Assembly: GCA_017856455.1 (NCBI GenBank)
Contig: JAFMEZ010000011.1
Coordinates: 1-46,100 of the forward strand
Direction of reading: 5' to 3'
DNA from: Parafilimonas sp.
Lineage (GTDB): Bacteria > Bacteroidota > Bacteroidia > Chitinophagales > Chitinophagaceae
Length of the DNA stretch: 46,100 bases
Shown: piece by piece, positions 32,538-39,939 of the stretch
Position numbering within the stretch: position 1 is the stretch's first letter
How the letters are laid out: each line of letters opens with the position of its first letter
Translations under genes and position numbers: made by a program
The notes under the pieces: generated by a model
The model's input: the letters and a program-made list of their open reading frames with translations, nothing else
What the model was told of the DNA's origin: nothing
Databases searched by the model: none

Positions 32538-33047
32538 ATGTTTGCCAAAGAAGATCCATCCATACAACCAGTACCCAAATTCTTGAGGTTAATCTGTTAC
32601 CTCACCATTTTTGGTAGTATATACATGATTTTTACCGCTTTATCTTCCATTTCAAATCCTGATACTGTAAGTCAAGCTATGGCAAAAAGCATCGATGATT
32701 GGCAGGATGTTTTTCAAAAATCCATGCAAGCAGATGCAGCAGCTGAACAGAAATTTGAAGAGATAGTGGCAGATATTTCCAATGCCAATAGCTCCAGAAA
32801 CATGAGAGATCATAGCTTTTTCTCATTGATTTCCAATATTTTAACCTTAATTGGTGCTTGGTTGATGCTAAGGTTAAAGAGAAAAGGATTCCATTTCTAT
32901 CTTATCGGAAATCTTATAGCTGTTATCGCACCTTTATTGGTTTTTGGTTCAGATAATTTTTTAGGATTTTCATATGCGTTGTTTGCTGGGGTCACAGGTG
33001 GACTCTTTACATTCCTTTATGCATTGAAAATCAAATACATGTATTAA
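32538..33047 (+). CDS. Small membrane protein with four predicted helices, unknown function
   Basis: A 169-aa protein 2 bases after ftsE. Hydrophobic segments are at about 15-37, 93-112, 118-137 and 141-164. Between the first two is a 55-residue, alanine- and charge-rich loop (S-M-Q-A-D-A-A-A-E-Q-K-F), predicted helical. No known family comes to mind. The topology, one helix, a loop and then three helices, is loosely like FtsX but much smaller and without the conserved FtsX permease segment, so I do not call it FtsX. The tight spacing suggests cotranslation with ftsE, possibly only because both follow purM. Confidence 0.75.
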   Translation: MFAKEDPSIQPVPKFLRLICYLTIFGSIYMIFTALSSISNPDTVSQAMAKSIDDWQDVFQKSMQADAAAEQKFEEIVADISNANSSRNMRDHSFFSLISNILTLIGAWLMLRLKRKGFHFYLIGNLIAVIAPLLVFGSDNFLGFSYALFAGVTGGLFTFLYALKIKYMY

Positions 33048-33077
33048 GATTTTTCTCCCTAAATCCCGCTCATTTTA

Positions 33078-33107
33078 TTTGAAATTCGTTTTATTTTACT
33101 ACCTTCG
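33078..33107 (+). promoter_or_regulatory. Promoter of rpsO
   Basis: TTTG (33078-33081), 18 bases, then TACCTTCG (33100-33107), one base from TAnnTTTG. The rpsO ATG is at 33157, leaving a leader of about 40 bases, which may hold an S15 binding site, though I could not fold one with confidence. Confidence 0.5.
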
Positions 33108-33156
33108 CGTCCAATTTCGAGATGTAAAAATTAAGATGAATTAAAAAATTATTGAG

Positions 33157-33429
33157 ATGTCAAGCGTAACAAAAGAAAAAAAATCCTCAATCGTATCTGA
33201 ATACGGAGGTAATGCAAAGAACACTGGTTCTATCGAAGCTCAGATTGCTTTACTCACTGAAGAGATCAATGAAATCTCCAAGCACTTGCAATCAAACAAA
33301 AAAGATTTCTCCACTAACCGTGGTTTGATGAGAAAAGTTGGACAACGTAAAAGATTGCTTACTTATCTCAGCAAGCATAACCTACAGGGTTATCGTGCAC
33401 TCCTAGAGAAACTCGGTTTAAGAAAATAA
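33157..33429 (+). CDS. rpsO: 30S ribosomal protein S15
   Basis: A 90-aa protein of exactly the usual length. The helical S15 core is clear: T-G-S-I-E-A-Q-I-A-L-L-T, then H-L-Q-S-N-K-K-D-F-S-T-N-R-G-L, then R-K-R-L-L-T-Y-L-S-K and Y-R-A-L-L-E-K-L-G-L. It binds 16S rRNA early in assembly of the platform of the small subunit and contributes to the bridge with 23S rRNA. It is followed by pnp, an order conserved widely in bacteria. A hairpin lies between the two genes. Confidence 0.98.
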   Translation: MSSVTKEKKSSIVSEYGGNAKNTGSIEAQIALLTEEINEISKHLQSNKKDFSTNRGLMRKVGQRKRLLTYLSKHNLQGYRALLEKLGLRK

Positions 33430-33443
33430 ATTTCAACTCATTG

Positions 33444-33480
33444 GTGCTATTCCCAACAGTTTGTTGGGAATAGTGCTTTT
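33444..33480 (+). terminator. rpsO-pnp intergenic hairpin
   Basis: A 12-bp perfect stem (33447-33458 with 33462-33473, loop GTT), extendable with wobble pairs to 33444/33476, is followed by TTTT. It may be an attenuating terminator of rpsO or, as between rpsO and pnp in E. coli, a site for RNase processing. The short T-run suggests partial readthrough. Confidence 0.7.
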
Positions 33481-33504
33481 AGGGTAACTCCAAAAAATTG
33501 ATTC

Positions 33505-35661
33505 ATGTTATCACAACCTTTTCAATCAAGCTTCGACCTTGGTAATGGTCGAATTGTAACTATAGAAACAGGCAGACTCGCTCGTCAAGCGGATGGTGCT
33601 GTAACTGTTCGTCAGGGAAATTGTATTTTATTGGCTACAGTATGTGCGAATAAAGAACCTAAAGAAGGACAGGATTTTTTCCCACTTTCAGTTGACTATC
33701 AAGAGAAATTTGCTTCTGCTGGTAGAATACCTGGTTCATTTTTTAAGCGTGAAGGCAGATTGAGCGATTACGAAGTATTGGTTAGTCGTTTAATTGATCG
33801 CGCTCTACGTCCTTTGTTTCCTGAAGATTATTTGTGTGATGTACAGGTATTGGTAACACTTGTTTCCAGTGATCCTGAAATCATGCCAGATTCATTGGCA
33901 TGTCTTGCTGCTTCTGCAGCATTGGCTGTTTCAAATATTCCAATCAAAGAAATCATTTCTGAAGTTCGTGTAGCAAGAGTAAATGGTTCTTTTGTTGTAA
34001 ATCCAACCAGAAGTGAAATGGCAAGTGCTGATATGGACTTCATGATTGGTGCTACCCACAAGAATTTGATGATGGTGGAAGGAGAATCAAAAGAGTGCTC
34101 TGAAGCTGATTTCATCAAAGCACTTGAAGTTGCTCACGATGCAATTAGAATTCAAATCACAGCACAAGAACAACTACGCGAAAAAGTTGGTATTGAAGGA
34201 AAGCGCGATTATACAAAACCTTTGACAGACGATGCCATTCAACAAAAAGTCAATGAATTTGCAACTGATAGAGTATATGCAATTTCAAAGAGTGGTACCA
34301 GCAAAGCTGATCGTTCTAAAGCTTATGATGAATTGAAAAAAGAAGTTGTTGAATCACTTGGTGAAGAAGCAACAGACATACAAAAGAAATTGGCTAAGAA
34401 ATACTTCGAGGATCTGAAATGGGATGTGGTAAGAAACATGATTCTTGATGATAAAATCCGTTTGGATGGAAGATCATTGGATCAAGTTAGACCTTTGAAC
34501 ATGGAGGTTGATGTGCTTCCTTCTCCACATGGTTCTGCTTTATTTACCAGAGGTGAAACTCAATCTTTGACTACAGTAACTTTTGGTACTCCTTTGGATG
34601 AACTGCTGATTGAAAGTGCAGCAAAATCTGATTACAGCAAATTCATCCTTCATTACAATTTCCCTGCATTTTCAACAGGTGAAGTTAAACCAATGAGAGG
34701 ACCGGGTAGAAGAGAAGTAGGACATGGAAACCTTGCATTGCGTTCACTCAAGCAAATGATGCCTGGAAATGAATACGCATATACGGTTAGAATCGTTTCT
34801 GATATATTAGAATCCAATGGTTCTTCATCAATGGCTACAGTATGTGCTGGTTCATTGGCTTTGATGGATGCTGGTGTGCCAGTTCCAAAACACGTCAGTG
34901 GTGTTGCAATGGGTTTGATTACTCGTCCTTCTGACGGTAAGTATGCAATCCTGACTGATATCTTGGGTGATGAAGATCATCTGGGTGATATGGATTTCAA
35001 GGTTACCGGAACACGTGATGGCATCTGTGGTATTCAAATGGATATCAAGATTGATGGATTGAGTATGGAAACGATGCGTGAGGCTTTGGAGCAAGCAAGA
35101 AAGGGAAGATTGCATATTCTTCAGGAAATGTATCAATGCATCGATACTCCAAGAGATGAAGTGAAACCACATGCTCCAAGAATGGAAAAGTTGATTATTG
35201 ATAAAGAATTCATTGGTGCTGTTATCGGCCCACAAGGAAAAATCATTCAGGAAATTCAACGTGAAACAGGTACAACTGTTAATATCGAAGAAGTTGGAAA
35301 ATATGGTGAGGTAAGTATTTTCAGTCCAGCTAAAGAAGGATTGGATAAAGCGGTTGCCTGGATCAAGGGAATTGTTGCTATTCCAGAAGTAGGAGAAGAA
35401 TATGAATCCACTGTAAAGTCAATCATGCCTTATGGTGCATTTGTTGAATTCATGCCTGGAAAACAAGGGTTGCTTCATATCAGTGAAGTGAGCTGGAAGA
35501 GACTTGAAAACCTTGATGGCATTTTAAAAGAAGGTGATATTGTAAAAGTAAAATTGATCGGCATTGATCACAAGACTGGTAAGTTTAAACTTAGCAGAAA
35601 AGTATTGATTCCAAAACCTGAATTTAAAAAACCAGAGGACGAACAATCTTCTGAACAATAA
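33505..35661 (+). CDS. pnp: Polyribonucleotide nucleotidyltransferase
   Basis: A 718-aa PNPase with the full domain order: RNase PH-like domain 1 (about 10-145), a helical linker, RNase PH-like domain 2 (about 310-545, with G-R-R-E-V-G-H-G-N-L-A and T-D-I-L-G-D-E-D-H-L-G-D-M-D), KH domain (about 555-620, I-G-P-Q-G-K) and S1 domain (about 632-700, Y-G-A-F-V-E-F and L-L-H-I-S-E-V). It degrades RNA from the 3' end by phosphorolysis and can also add tails, acting as a trimer. The E. coli gene is autoregulated after RNase III cutting of its leader; the hairpin upstream could play a similar part. It ends before a terminator at 35670-35693. Confidence 0.98.
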   Translation: MLSQPFQSSFDLGNGRIVTIETGRLARQADGAVTVRQGNCILLATVCANKEPKEGQDFFPLSVDYQEKFASAGRIPGSFFKREGRLSDYEVLVSRLIDRALRPLFPEDYLCDVQVLVTLVSSDPEIMPDSLACLAASAALAVSNIPIKEIISEVRVARVNGSFVVNPTRSEMASADMDFMIGATHKNLMMVEGESKECSEADFIKALEVAHDAIRIQITAQEQLREKVGIEGKRDYTKPLTDDAIQQKVNEFATDRVYAISKSGTSKADRSKAYDELKKEVVESLGEEATDIQKKLAKKYFEDLKWDVVRNMILDDKIRLDGRSLDQVRPLNMEVDVLPSPHGSALFTRGETQSLTTVTFGTPLDELLIESAAKSDYSKFILHYNFPAFSTGEVKPMRGPGRREVGHGNLALRSLKQMMPGNEYAYTVRIVSDILESNGSSSMATVCAGSLALMDAGVPVPKHVSGVAMGLITRPSDGKYAILTDILGDEDHLGDMDFKVTGTRDGICGIQMDIKIDGLSMETMREALEQARKGRLHILQEMYQCIDTPRDEVKPHAPRMEKLIIDKEFIGAVIGPQGKIIQEIQRETGTTVNIEEVGKYGEVSIFSPAKEGLDKAVAWIKGIVAIPEVGEEYESTVKSIMPYGAFVEFMPGKQGLLHISEVSWKRLENLDGILKEGDIVKVKLIGIDHKTGKFKLSRKVLIPKPEFKKPEDEQSSEQ

Positions 35662-35669
35662 ATTAAATC

Positions 35670-35693
35670 AGCCGGTTTATGCCGGCTTTTTTT
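35670..35693 (+). terminator. Terminator after pnp, touching the prmA start
   Basis: A 6-bp GC-rich stem (35670-35675 with 35682-35687) is followed by a T-run through 35693. The next base is the A of the prmA ATG. It ends the rpsO-pnp transcript, probably not completely. Confidence 0.75.
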
Positions 35694-36506
35694 ATGGAGT
35701 ACATTGAAATTCATATATCAGATTTAGACGCTTCAAAAAAGGAATTGGTTTTTGCTTTTTTACCTGAATTTGGTTTCTGTCAATTTGAAGAACAGGAAAA
35801 TGATGTTAAAGCATATGCTACTAGGGATGAGGCAAAATTAGATGAGCTAAAACAATGGTTTAAGCATCAATCCTTGTCCTTTCAAGAATCAACAATCAAA
35901 GAAACCAATTGGAACAGTGCTTGGGAGTCTAACTTTCAACCAGTTGAAATTCCTAAACAAGTATACATCAGGGCAGATTTCCATCCTTCAAAACCTGGTT
36001 ATGAACATGAGATAATCATTACACCTAAGATGAGCTTTGGCACTGGTCATCATGCTACTACAAAGATGATGATGTCTGCAATGTTGGAGTTGGATTTCAA
36101 ACATAAAAAGGTGTTGGATTTTGGCACGGGAACCGGAATATTATCCATTTTAGCTGAAAAACTAGGTGCTGTTGAAATTTTAGCCATCGACAATGATCAA
36201 TGGAGTTTTGAAAACGCAATAGAAAATATTTCATTGAATGAAATGTATAATATCAAGGTGGAATGCAAGAATCATTTAAAAGAACTACCATCTTTTGACA
36301 TTATACTCGCCAACATCAATAAGAACATCCTGATTGAACATGCTGAACAACTTCAATCCATTTTAAATAAAAAAGGCACCATTGTTATAAGTGGTTTATT
36401 ATCAGTTGATTACGATGAAATTGCTAGGGTGTATCAAAAATATTTTGGCCCAATTGTCAAACATTATTCCGAGAACGGATGGATTGCTTTATCGTTTAAA
36501 CTTTAG
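35694..36506 (+). CDS. prmA: Ribosomal protein L11 methyltransferase
   Basis: A 270-aa SAM-dependent enzyme that methylates lysines and the N-terminus of ribosomal protein L11. It has the PrmA N-terminal domain (Y-I-E-I-H-I-S-D-L onwards) and the linker motif S-F-G-T-G-H-H-A-T-T. The SAM motif is V-L-D-F-G-T-G-T-G-I-L-S, and the catalytic-region I-I-L-A-N-I-N-K-N-I-L matches the N-I-x-x-N pattern. Use of the ATG at 35694 gives the family N-terminus. An earlier in-frame ATG at 35679 lies inside the terminator stem and loop and is rejected. There is no room for a normal leader after the terminator, so translation depends on readthrough or an internal start of transcription. Confidence 0.92.
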   Translation: MEYIEIHISDLDASKKELVFAFLPEFGFCQFEEQENDVKAYATRDEAKLDELKQWFKHQSLSFQESTIKETNWNSAWESNFQPVEIPKQVYIRADFHPSKPGYEHEIIITPKMSFGTGHHATTKMMMSAMLELDFKHKKVLDFGTGTGILSILAEKLGAVEILAIDNDQWSFENAIENISLNEMYNIKVECKNHLKELPSFDIILANINKNILIEHAEQLQSILNKKGTIVISGLLSVDYDEIARVYQKYFGPIVKHYSENGWIALSFKL

Positions 36507-36548
36507 CCAAAAAGGTTAAACCAGATTAGACGATTATTACTTTTTTAT

Positions 36549-36556
36549 TAATTTTG
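36549..36556 (+). promoter_or_regulatory. -7 element of the plsY promoter
   Basis: TAATTTTG matches TAnnTTTG and lies 26 bases before the plsY ATG (36582). The upstream position holds TTA rather than TTG, so the call is moderate. Confidence 0.4.
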
Positions 36557-36581
36557 ATGTTCATCAAATTTGCCCTCAGGC

Positions 36582-37226
36582 ATGAATGAAGCAGTTTTGA
36601 TTATTGTGGCATACTTAATAGGCTCTATTCCAACATCTGTAATTGTAAGTAAGTCCCAATTCAACATTGACATACGTGATTACGGTAGTGGTAATGCTGG
36701 TGCAACCAATACTTTCCGTGTTTTAGGCAGTAAGTGGGGCACAATTGTGATGTTTTTGGATATTTTAAAAGGATTTATAGCTGTTAAATTGGCTCTTTTG
36801 CTACCTTTTTATGTTCAAAATGAGTTTGAAAGGACAAATTTTCAAATCGGGTTAGGACTCGCAGCGGTAATTGGACATATTTTCCCAATTTGGGCTGAAT
36901 TCAGGGGTGGAAAGGGCGTTGCAACGTTATTTGGACTAATCATCGCGGTATCACCATGGACATCTCTGAGTTGTATCGGTGTTTTTCTTTTGGTGCTCTA
37001 TCTTACCCGCTTTGTTTCACTGAGCTCTATTTTGGCAAGTATTGCATTCCCAATCTTTATTTTGATCGTGTTCAACGTAGATAATAACGCCTACAGAGTA
37101 TTTGCCATAGCCGTTGCGCTACTGGTCATTCTTACACATCAGAAGAATATTGGCCGTCTGCTCTCTGGAAATGAGAATAAAGTGCCTATTTTTAAGAATC
37201 GCGATCGCAGAAAGAACTCCAGATAA
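36582..37226 (+). CDS. plsY: Acyl-phosphate:glycerol-3-phosphate acyltransferase
   Basis: A 214-aa, multi-pass inner-membrane protein that makes 1-acyl-glycerol-3-phosphate from acyl phosphate, the first step of phospholipid synthesis. Conserved loops are visible: I-G-S-I-P-T-S near the start, then G-S-G-N-A-G-A-T-N-T-F-R, then F-R-G-G-K-G-V-A-T, and near the end H-Q-K-N-I-G-R-L-L-S-G-N-E. The ATG at 36582 gives the usual N-terminus M-N-E-A-V-L-I-I-V-A-Y-L-I-G-S. The TTG four codons upstream (36570) is unlikely. The partner plsX is not in this window. Confidence 0.95.
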   Translation: MNEAVLIIVAYLIGSIPTSVIVSKSQFNIDIRDYGSGNAGATNTFRVLGSKWGTIVMFLDILKGFIAVKLALLLPFYVQNEFERTNFQIGLGLAAVIGHIFPIWAEFRGGKGVATLFGLIIAVSPWTSLSCIGVFLLVLYLTRFVSLSSILASIAFPIFILIVFNVDNNAYRVFAIAVALLVILTHQKNIGRLLSGNENKVPIFKNRDRRKNSR

Positions 37227-37297
37227 CCATACTTTCCTTGCTAAAATCTGTGGAAAAAGTGTTAATTTAGTCCTCCTAAACTAAAATTGACTGAAGA

Positions 37298-37798
37298 ATG
37301 CTGATTAATATTTTTGACAAGCTTCAGCTTTGCGATGAGAAAAACCTGCTCATCCAAGGAATACCTTCAACTCTGGAGAAATATTTCACAAAATTATCTT
37401 TTGCAAAAAATGTAACTCCTCTGCTAAAGAGCAGAAAGATAGATTTTGCATTGGTTTTTGCCATCAACTATAATCAACTCTCTGGTATTTTGAAGGATGT
37501 TATTCCTGCTTTAAAAGACCAGGGTAAACTTTGGATTGCATATCCAAAGCCAACATCAAAGATTGTTAGTGATTTGAATAGAGATTTAAATTGGGGTTGC
37601 TTGATGTCTAAGGGCTTCAATAAAATTGATGAAGTTGTGATGGATCATGTTTGGGTGGCTATGCGTTTTTGTACATCTTCTCCTAATATTCCATGCGATG
37701 ATGTTGAAATCAGTTTGATGGAATTGGATGCAACGGTAAAAGATGTAGCAAGAGTTAAATCATCAAGGCTTACAGAAAAGGTTAGAACTACCATATAG
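37298..37798 (+). CDS. DUF3052-like protein, unknown function
   Basis: A 166-aa cytoplasmic protein without signal or membrane helix. The middle reads A-L-V-F-A-I-N-Y-N-Q-L, then G-K-L-W-I-A-Y-P-K-P-T-S-K, L-N-R-D-L-N-W-G and V-W-V-A-M-R-F. These are the landmarks of DUF3052 (W-x-x-Y-P-K, D-x-N-R-D-x-x-W, W-x-A-x-R-F). DUF3052 proteins are small, of unknown function; distant likeness to a methyltransferase-type fold has struck me, but I cannot support it here. It stands alone, 71 bases after plsY and 118 bases before lepB. The intergenic flanks contain only possible promoters. Confidence 0.72.
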   Translation: MLINIFDKLQLCDEKNLLIQGIPSTLEKYFTKLSFAKNVTPLLKSRKIDFALVFAINYNQLSGILKDVIPALKDQGKLWIAYPKPTSKIVSDLNRDLNWGCLMSKGFNKIDEVVMDHVWVAMRFCTSSPNIPCDDVEISLMELDATVKDVARVKSSRLTEKVRTTI

Positions 37799-37890
37799 TA
37801 TATTTCAATCATCTCTTCAAGCTTTTCGACCGACTACATCATTTAACACTCGCTTATCAGCTGCAGTGTTACATTTCTTTCATTTTATAT

Positions 37891-37898
37891 TACTTTTG
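37891..37898 (+). promoter_or_regulatory. -7 element of the lepB promoter
   Basis: TACTTTTG matches TAnnTTTG, 18 bases before the lepB ATG (37917). The -33 region has TTA instead of TTG. The rest of the 118-base gap (37799-37916) shows nothing else. Confidence 0.42.
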
Positions 37899-37916
37899 AA
37901 AGCATAATTACTTACT

Positions 37917-39443
37917 ATGAGTATAGGCTGGATTTTATTTATTCTTGCTGTTATAGGAATGCATGCAGGCTTGTATGGAATGTTTAAAAAAGCAGGATTA
38001 GAAGGGTGGAAAGCATTGATCCCATTTTATAATACTTGGTTGATGGTAAAGAAAATGGATCTGAAAATATATTGGTTCTTTTTTCAACTGGTGCCAATAG
38101 CTGGACAGTTTGTTACCATATGGATCAGCATAAAATTTGTAGAACATTTTGGAAGATTTCATTTGATTCATCATGCTGCCACTGTTCTTGTGCCTTTTTT
38201 TTATTTCCCATATTTAGGATTTTCAAAAAATGAACGATTTGGTGGAGTAGCTGTTGTGAAAAATTATAAAAAATCAGCAGCCAGAGAATGGATTGATGCT
38301 GCAGTGTTTGCGGTTGTTGCAGCAACGATTATCAGGACTTTCGTTTTTGAGGCTTATGTTATTCCAACAGGATCTATGGAGAAGACATTACTTGTAAATG
38401 ACTTCTTATTTGTAAGTAAAACTTCATACGGACCTAGAGTGCCTAATACTCCTTTGGCATTTCCTTTTGTTCACCATACCCTCCCTTTGAGCACTTCTCA
38501 ATCTTATTTGGAATGGATTAAGTTGCCATACAGAAGATTTTTTGCGCAACCTGTTTTGAGAAACGATGTTGTTGTTTTCAATTATCCAGTAGGTGATACA
38601 GTCATTCGTGAGTTTCAGTCTGAAATCAACTACTATGATTACCTAAGAGCTTATGAAGCAAGGGGTGGTAATAGAGATATGTTGTTTGCTGAAAGAGATG
38701 ATATCATTTCCAGACCAGTAGATAAAAGAGAAAATTTCATCAAAAGGTGTGTCGGCATTGCTGGAGATACACTTTCAGTAAGGGATGGCTTGGTATATGT
38801 AAATAATCAATTAAGTCAATACCCTCCAGATTCAGAAATGCCCTATATCGTTGTACTTGATGGTAAAGGATTTTTCTCAGATGAATTTATTTCAAAGGAA
38901 TTGAATGTAGACTTGCAAGATCCTGATCAAAGAGATTTCATGCAATTGGAGGGAATGAAAAATACCTATAGATTAATTCTTACACCCTCACAACTGAATA
39001 AGGTTAAATCATTTCCATTTGTTGTGTCTTCAATGCTTACTCCAGAGCTGAATACAAGCGGATTCGGAAATACTTTCCCATACGATACAGCAAATTTTAA
39101 ATGGAGTGAAGATAATTTTGGACCTATTTGGATCCCAAAAAAGAATGTATCAATAGAATTGACTGAGAAGAATATCTCTTTATACAGAAGAGTAATTCAG
39201 GTTTATGAGAACAATCAATTTGAGCAAAAGGACGGAAAAGTTTATATCAATGGACAATTGGCAAATACCTATACTTTTAAAATGAATTATTATTGGATGA
39301 TGGGGGATAACCGTCACAATTCTCAGGATTCAAGATTTTGGGGATTTGTTCCAGAAGATCATATTGTAGGAAAAGCTTCCTTGATTTGGTTCAGTTGGCA
39401 AAATGGACCAAGATGGAATCGAATCTTCAAAACGATTAAATAA
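37917..39443 (+). CDS. lepB: Signal peptidase I, long Bacteroidota form
   Basis: A 508-aa membrane peptidase that removes signal peptides from exported proteins. Residues 1-110 are an N-terminal membrane module like DUF5684 (G-L-E-G-W-K-A-L-I-P-F-Y-N plus further hydrophobic segments). The S26 domain follows after a membrane helix at about 125-142. Ser153 in I-P-T-G-S-M-E-K-T-L is the nucleophile, and Lys276 in F-I-K-R-C-V-G the general base. The closing box is M-M-G-D-N-R-H-N-S-Q-D-S-R-F-W-G. About 150 residues are inserted between the lysine box and the last box, mostly beta-rich. E. coli LepB has 324 aa; lengths near 500 are common in Bacteroidota. cdd starts 7 bases after its stop. Confidence 0.94.
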   Translation: MSIGWILFILAVIGMHAGLYGMFKKAGLEGWKALIPFYNTWLMVKKMDLKIYWFFFQLVPIAGQFVTIWISIKFVEHFGRFHLIHHAATVLVPFFYFPYLGFSKNERFGGVAVVKNYKKSAAREWIDAAVFAVVAATIIRTFVFEAYVIPTGSMEKTLLVNDFLFVSKTSYGPRVPNTPLAFPFVHHTLPLSTSQSYLEWIKLPYRRFFAQPVLRNDVVVFNYPVGDTVIREFQSEINYYDYLRAYEARGGNRDMLFAERDDIISRPVDKRENFIKRCVGIAGDTLSVRDGLVYVNNQLSQYPPDSEMPYIVVLDGKGFFSDEFISKELNVDLQDPDQRDFMQLEGMKNTYRLILTPSQLNKVKSFPFVVSSMLTPELNTSGFGNTFPYDTANFKWSEDNFGPIWIPKKNVSIELTEKNISLYRRVIQVYENNQFEQKDGKVYINGQLANTYTFKMNYYWMMGDNRHNSQDSRFWGFVPEDHIVGKASLIWFSWQNGPRWNRIFKTIK

Positions 39444-39450
39444 AACAGCA

Positions 39451-39939
39451 ATGAATGCATCCTTTGATATTCAATTTATAAAACATAAAGATGCATACGA
39501 ACTCTCTGATGCAGATCAACAATTAATATCAAAGGCCAGAAGTATTGCAACTTCTGCTTATGCTCCTTACTCAGGTTTCAAAGTTGCTAGTGTTGCGATG
39601 CTGAAAAACGTTGAATTTGTTCATGGTACAAATCAGGAGAATGCATCCTATCCAATCGGACTTTGTGCTGAGAGGGTAATGCTTGCAACCCTTTCATCTG
39701 TTGCACCTGATGCTGTAGTTAAAACAATTTGTATTAGTTATTTCAGCGAGAAGTTGCCATCCGACGCACCTATTGCACCCTGTGGTATATGCCGACAATC
39801 ATTGGTAGAGTTTGAGTCAAGATTTTCAACACCTATTCGATTACTATTAACCGGACAACAAGGTGAAGTGTACGAATTCAAATCTGTTACAGACCTATTA
39901 CCAATGGCATTTAAGAAAAAGAATCTTATCGTTAATTAG
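39451..39939 (+). CDS. cdd: Cytidine deaminase
   Basis: A 162-aa zinc-dependent deaminase of the small, tetrameric class. The zinc site is Cys72-Ala-Glu74 in L-C-A-E-R, with Cys111 and Cys114 in P-C-G-I-C-R-Q. Glu74 is the proton shuttle. A-Y-A-P-Y-S-G-F-K-V and G-x-N-Q-E-N-A-S-Y bind the nucleoside. It converts cytidine and deoxycytidine to uridine and deoxyuridine in pyrimidine salvage. The ATG at 39451 gives the family start; an ATG at 39403, still inside lepB, would add 16 unrelated residues. The stop overlaps that of the convergent tolC-like gene by 4 bases. Confidence 0.94.
   Translation: MNASFDIQFIKHKDAYELSDADQQLISKARSIATSAYAPYSGFKVASVAMLKNVEFVHGTNQENASYPIGLCAERVMLATLSSVAPDAVVKTICISYFSEKLPSDAPIAPCGICRQSLVEFESRFSTPIRLLLTGQQGEVYEFKSVTDLLPMAFKKKNLIVN

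Noticed and set aside
32538-33047. Calling this protein FtsX
   Set aside because: It is far shorter than FtsX and has no recognisable FtsX permease segment; only the loose topology is similar.
35679-35693. prmA start at ATG 35679
   Set aside because: It lies within the hairpin after pnp; the family N-terminus begins at ATG 35694.
37266-37285. Inverted repeat TTTAGT / ACTAAA before the DUF3052-like gene
   Set aside because: Six AT-rich base pairs with an 8-base loop; such a repeat is expected by chance in this composition.
39403-39450. cdd start at ATG 39403
   Set aside because: It is inside lepB and gives 16 unrelated residues; ATG 39451 fits the family.
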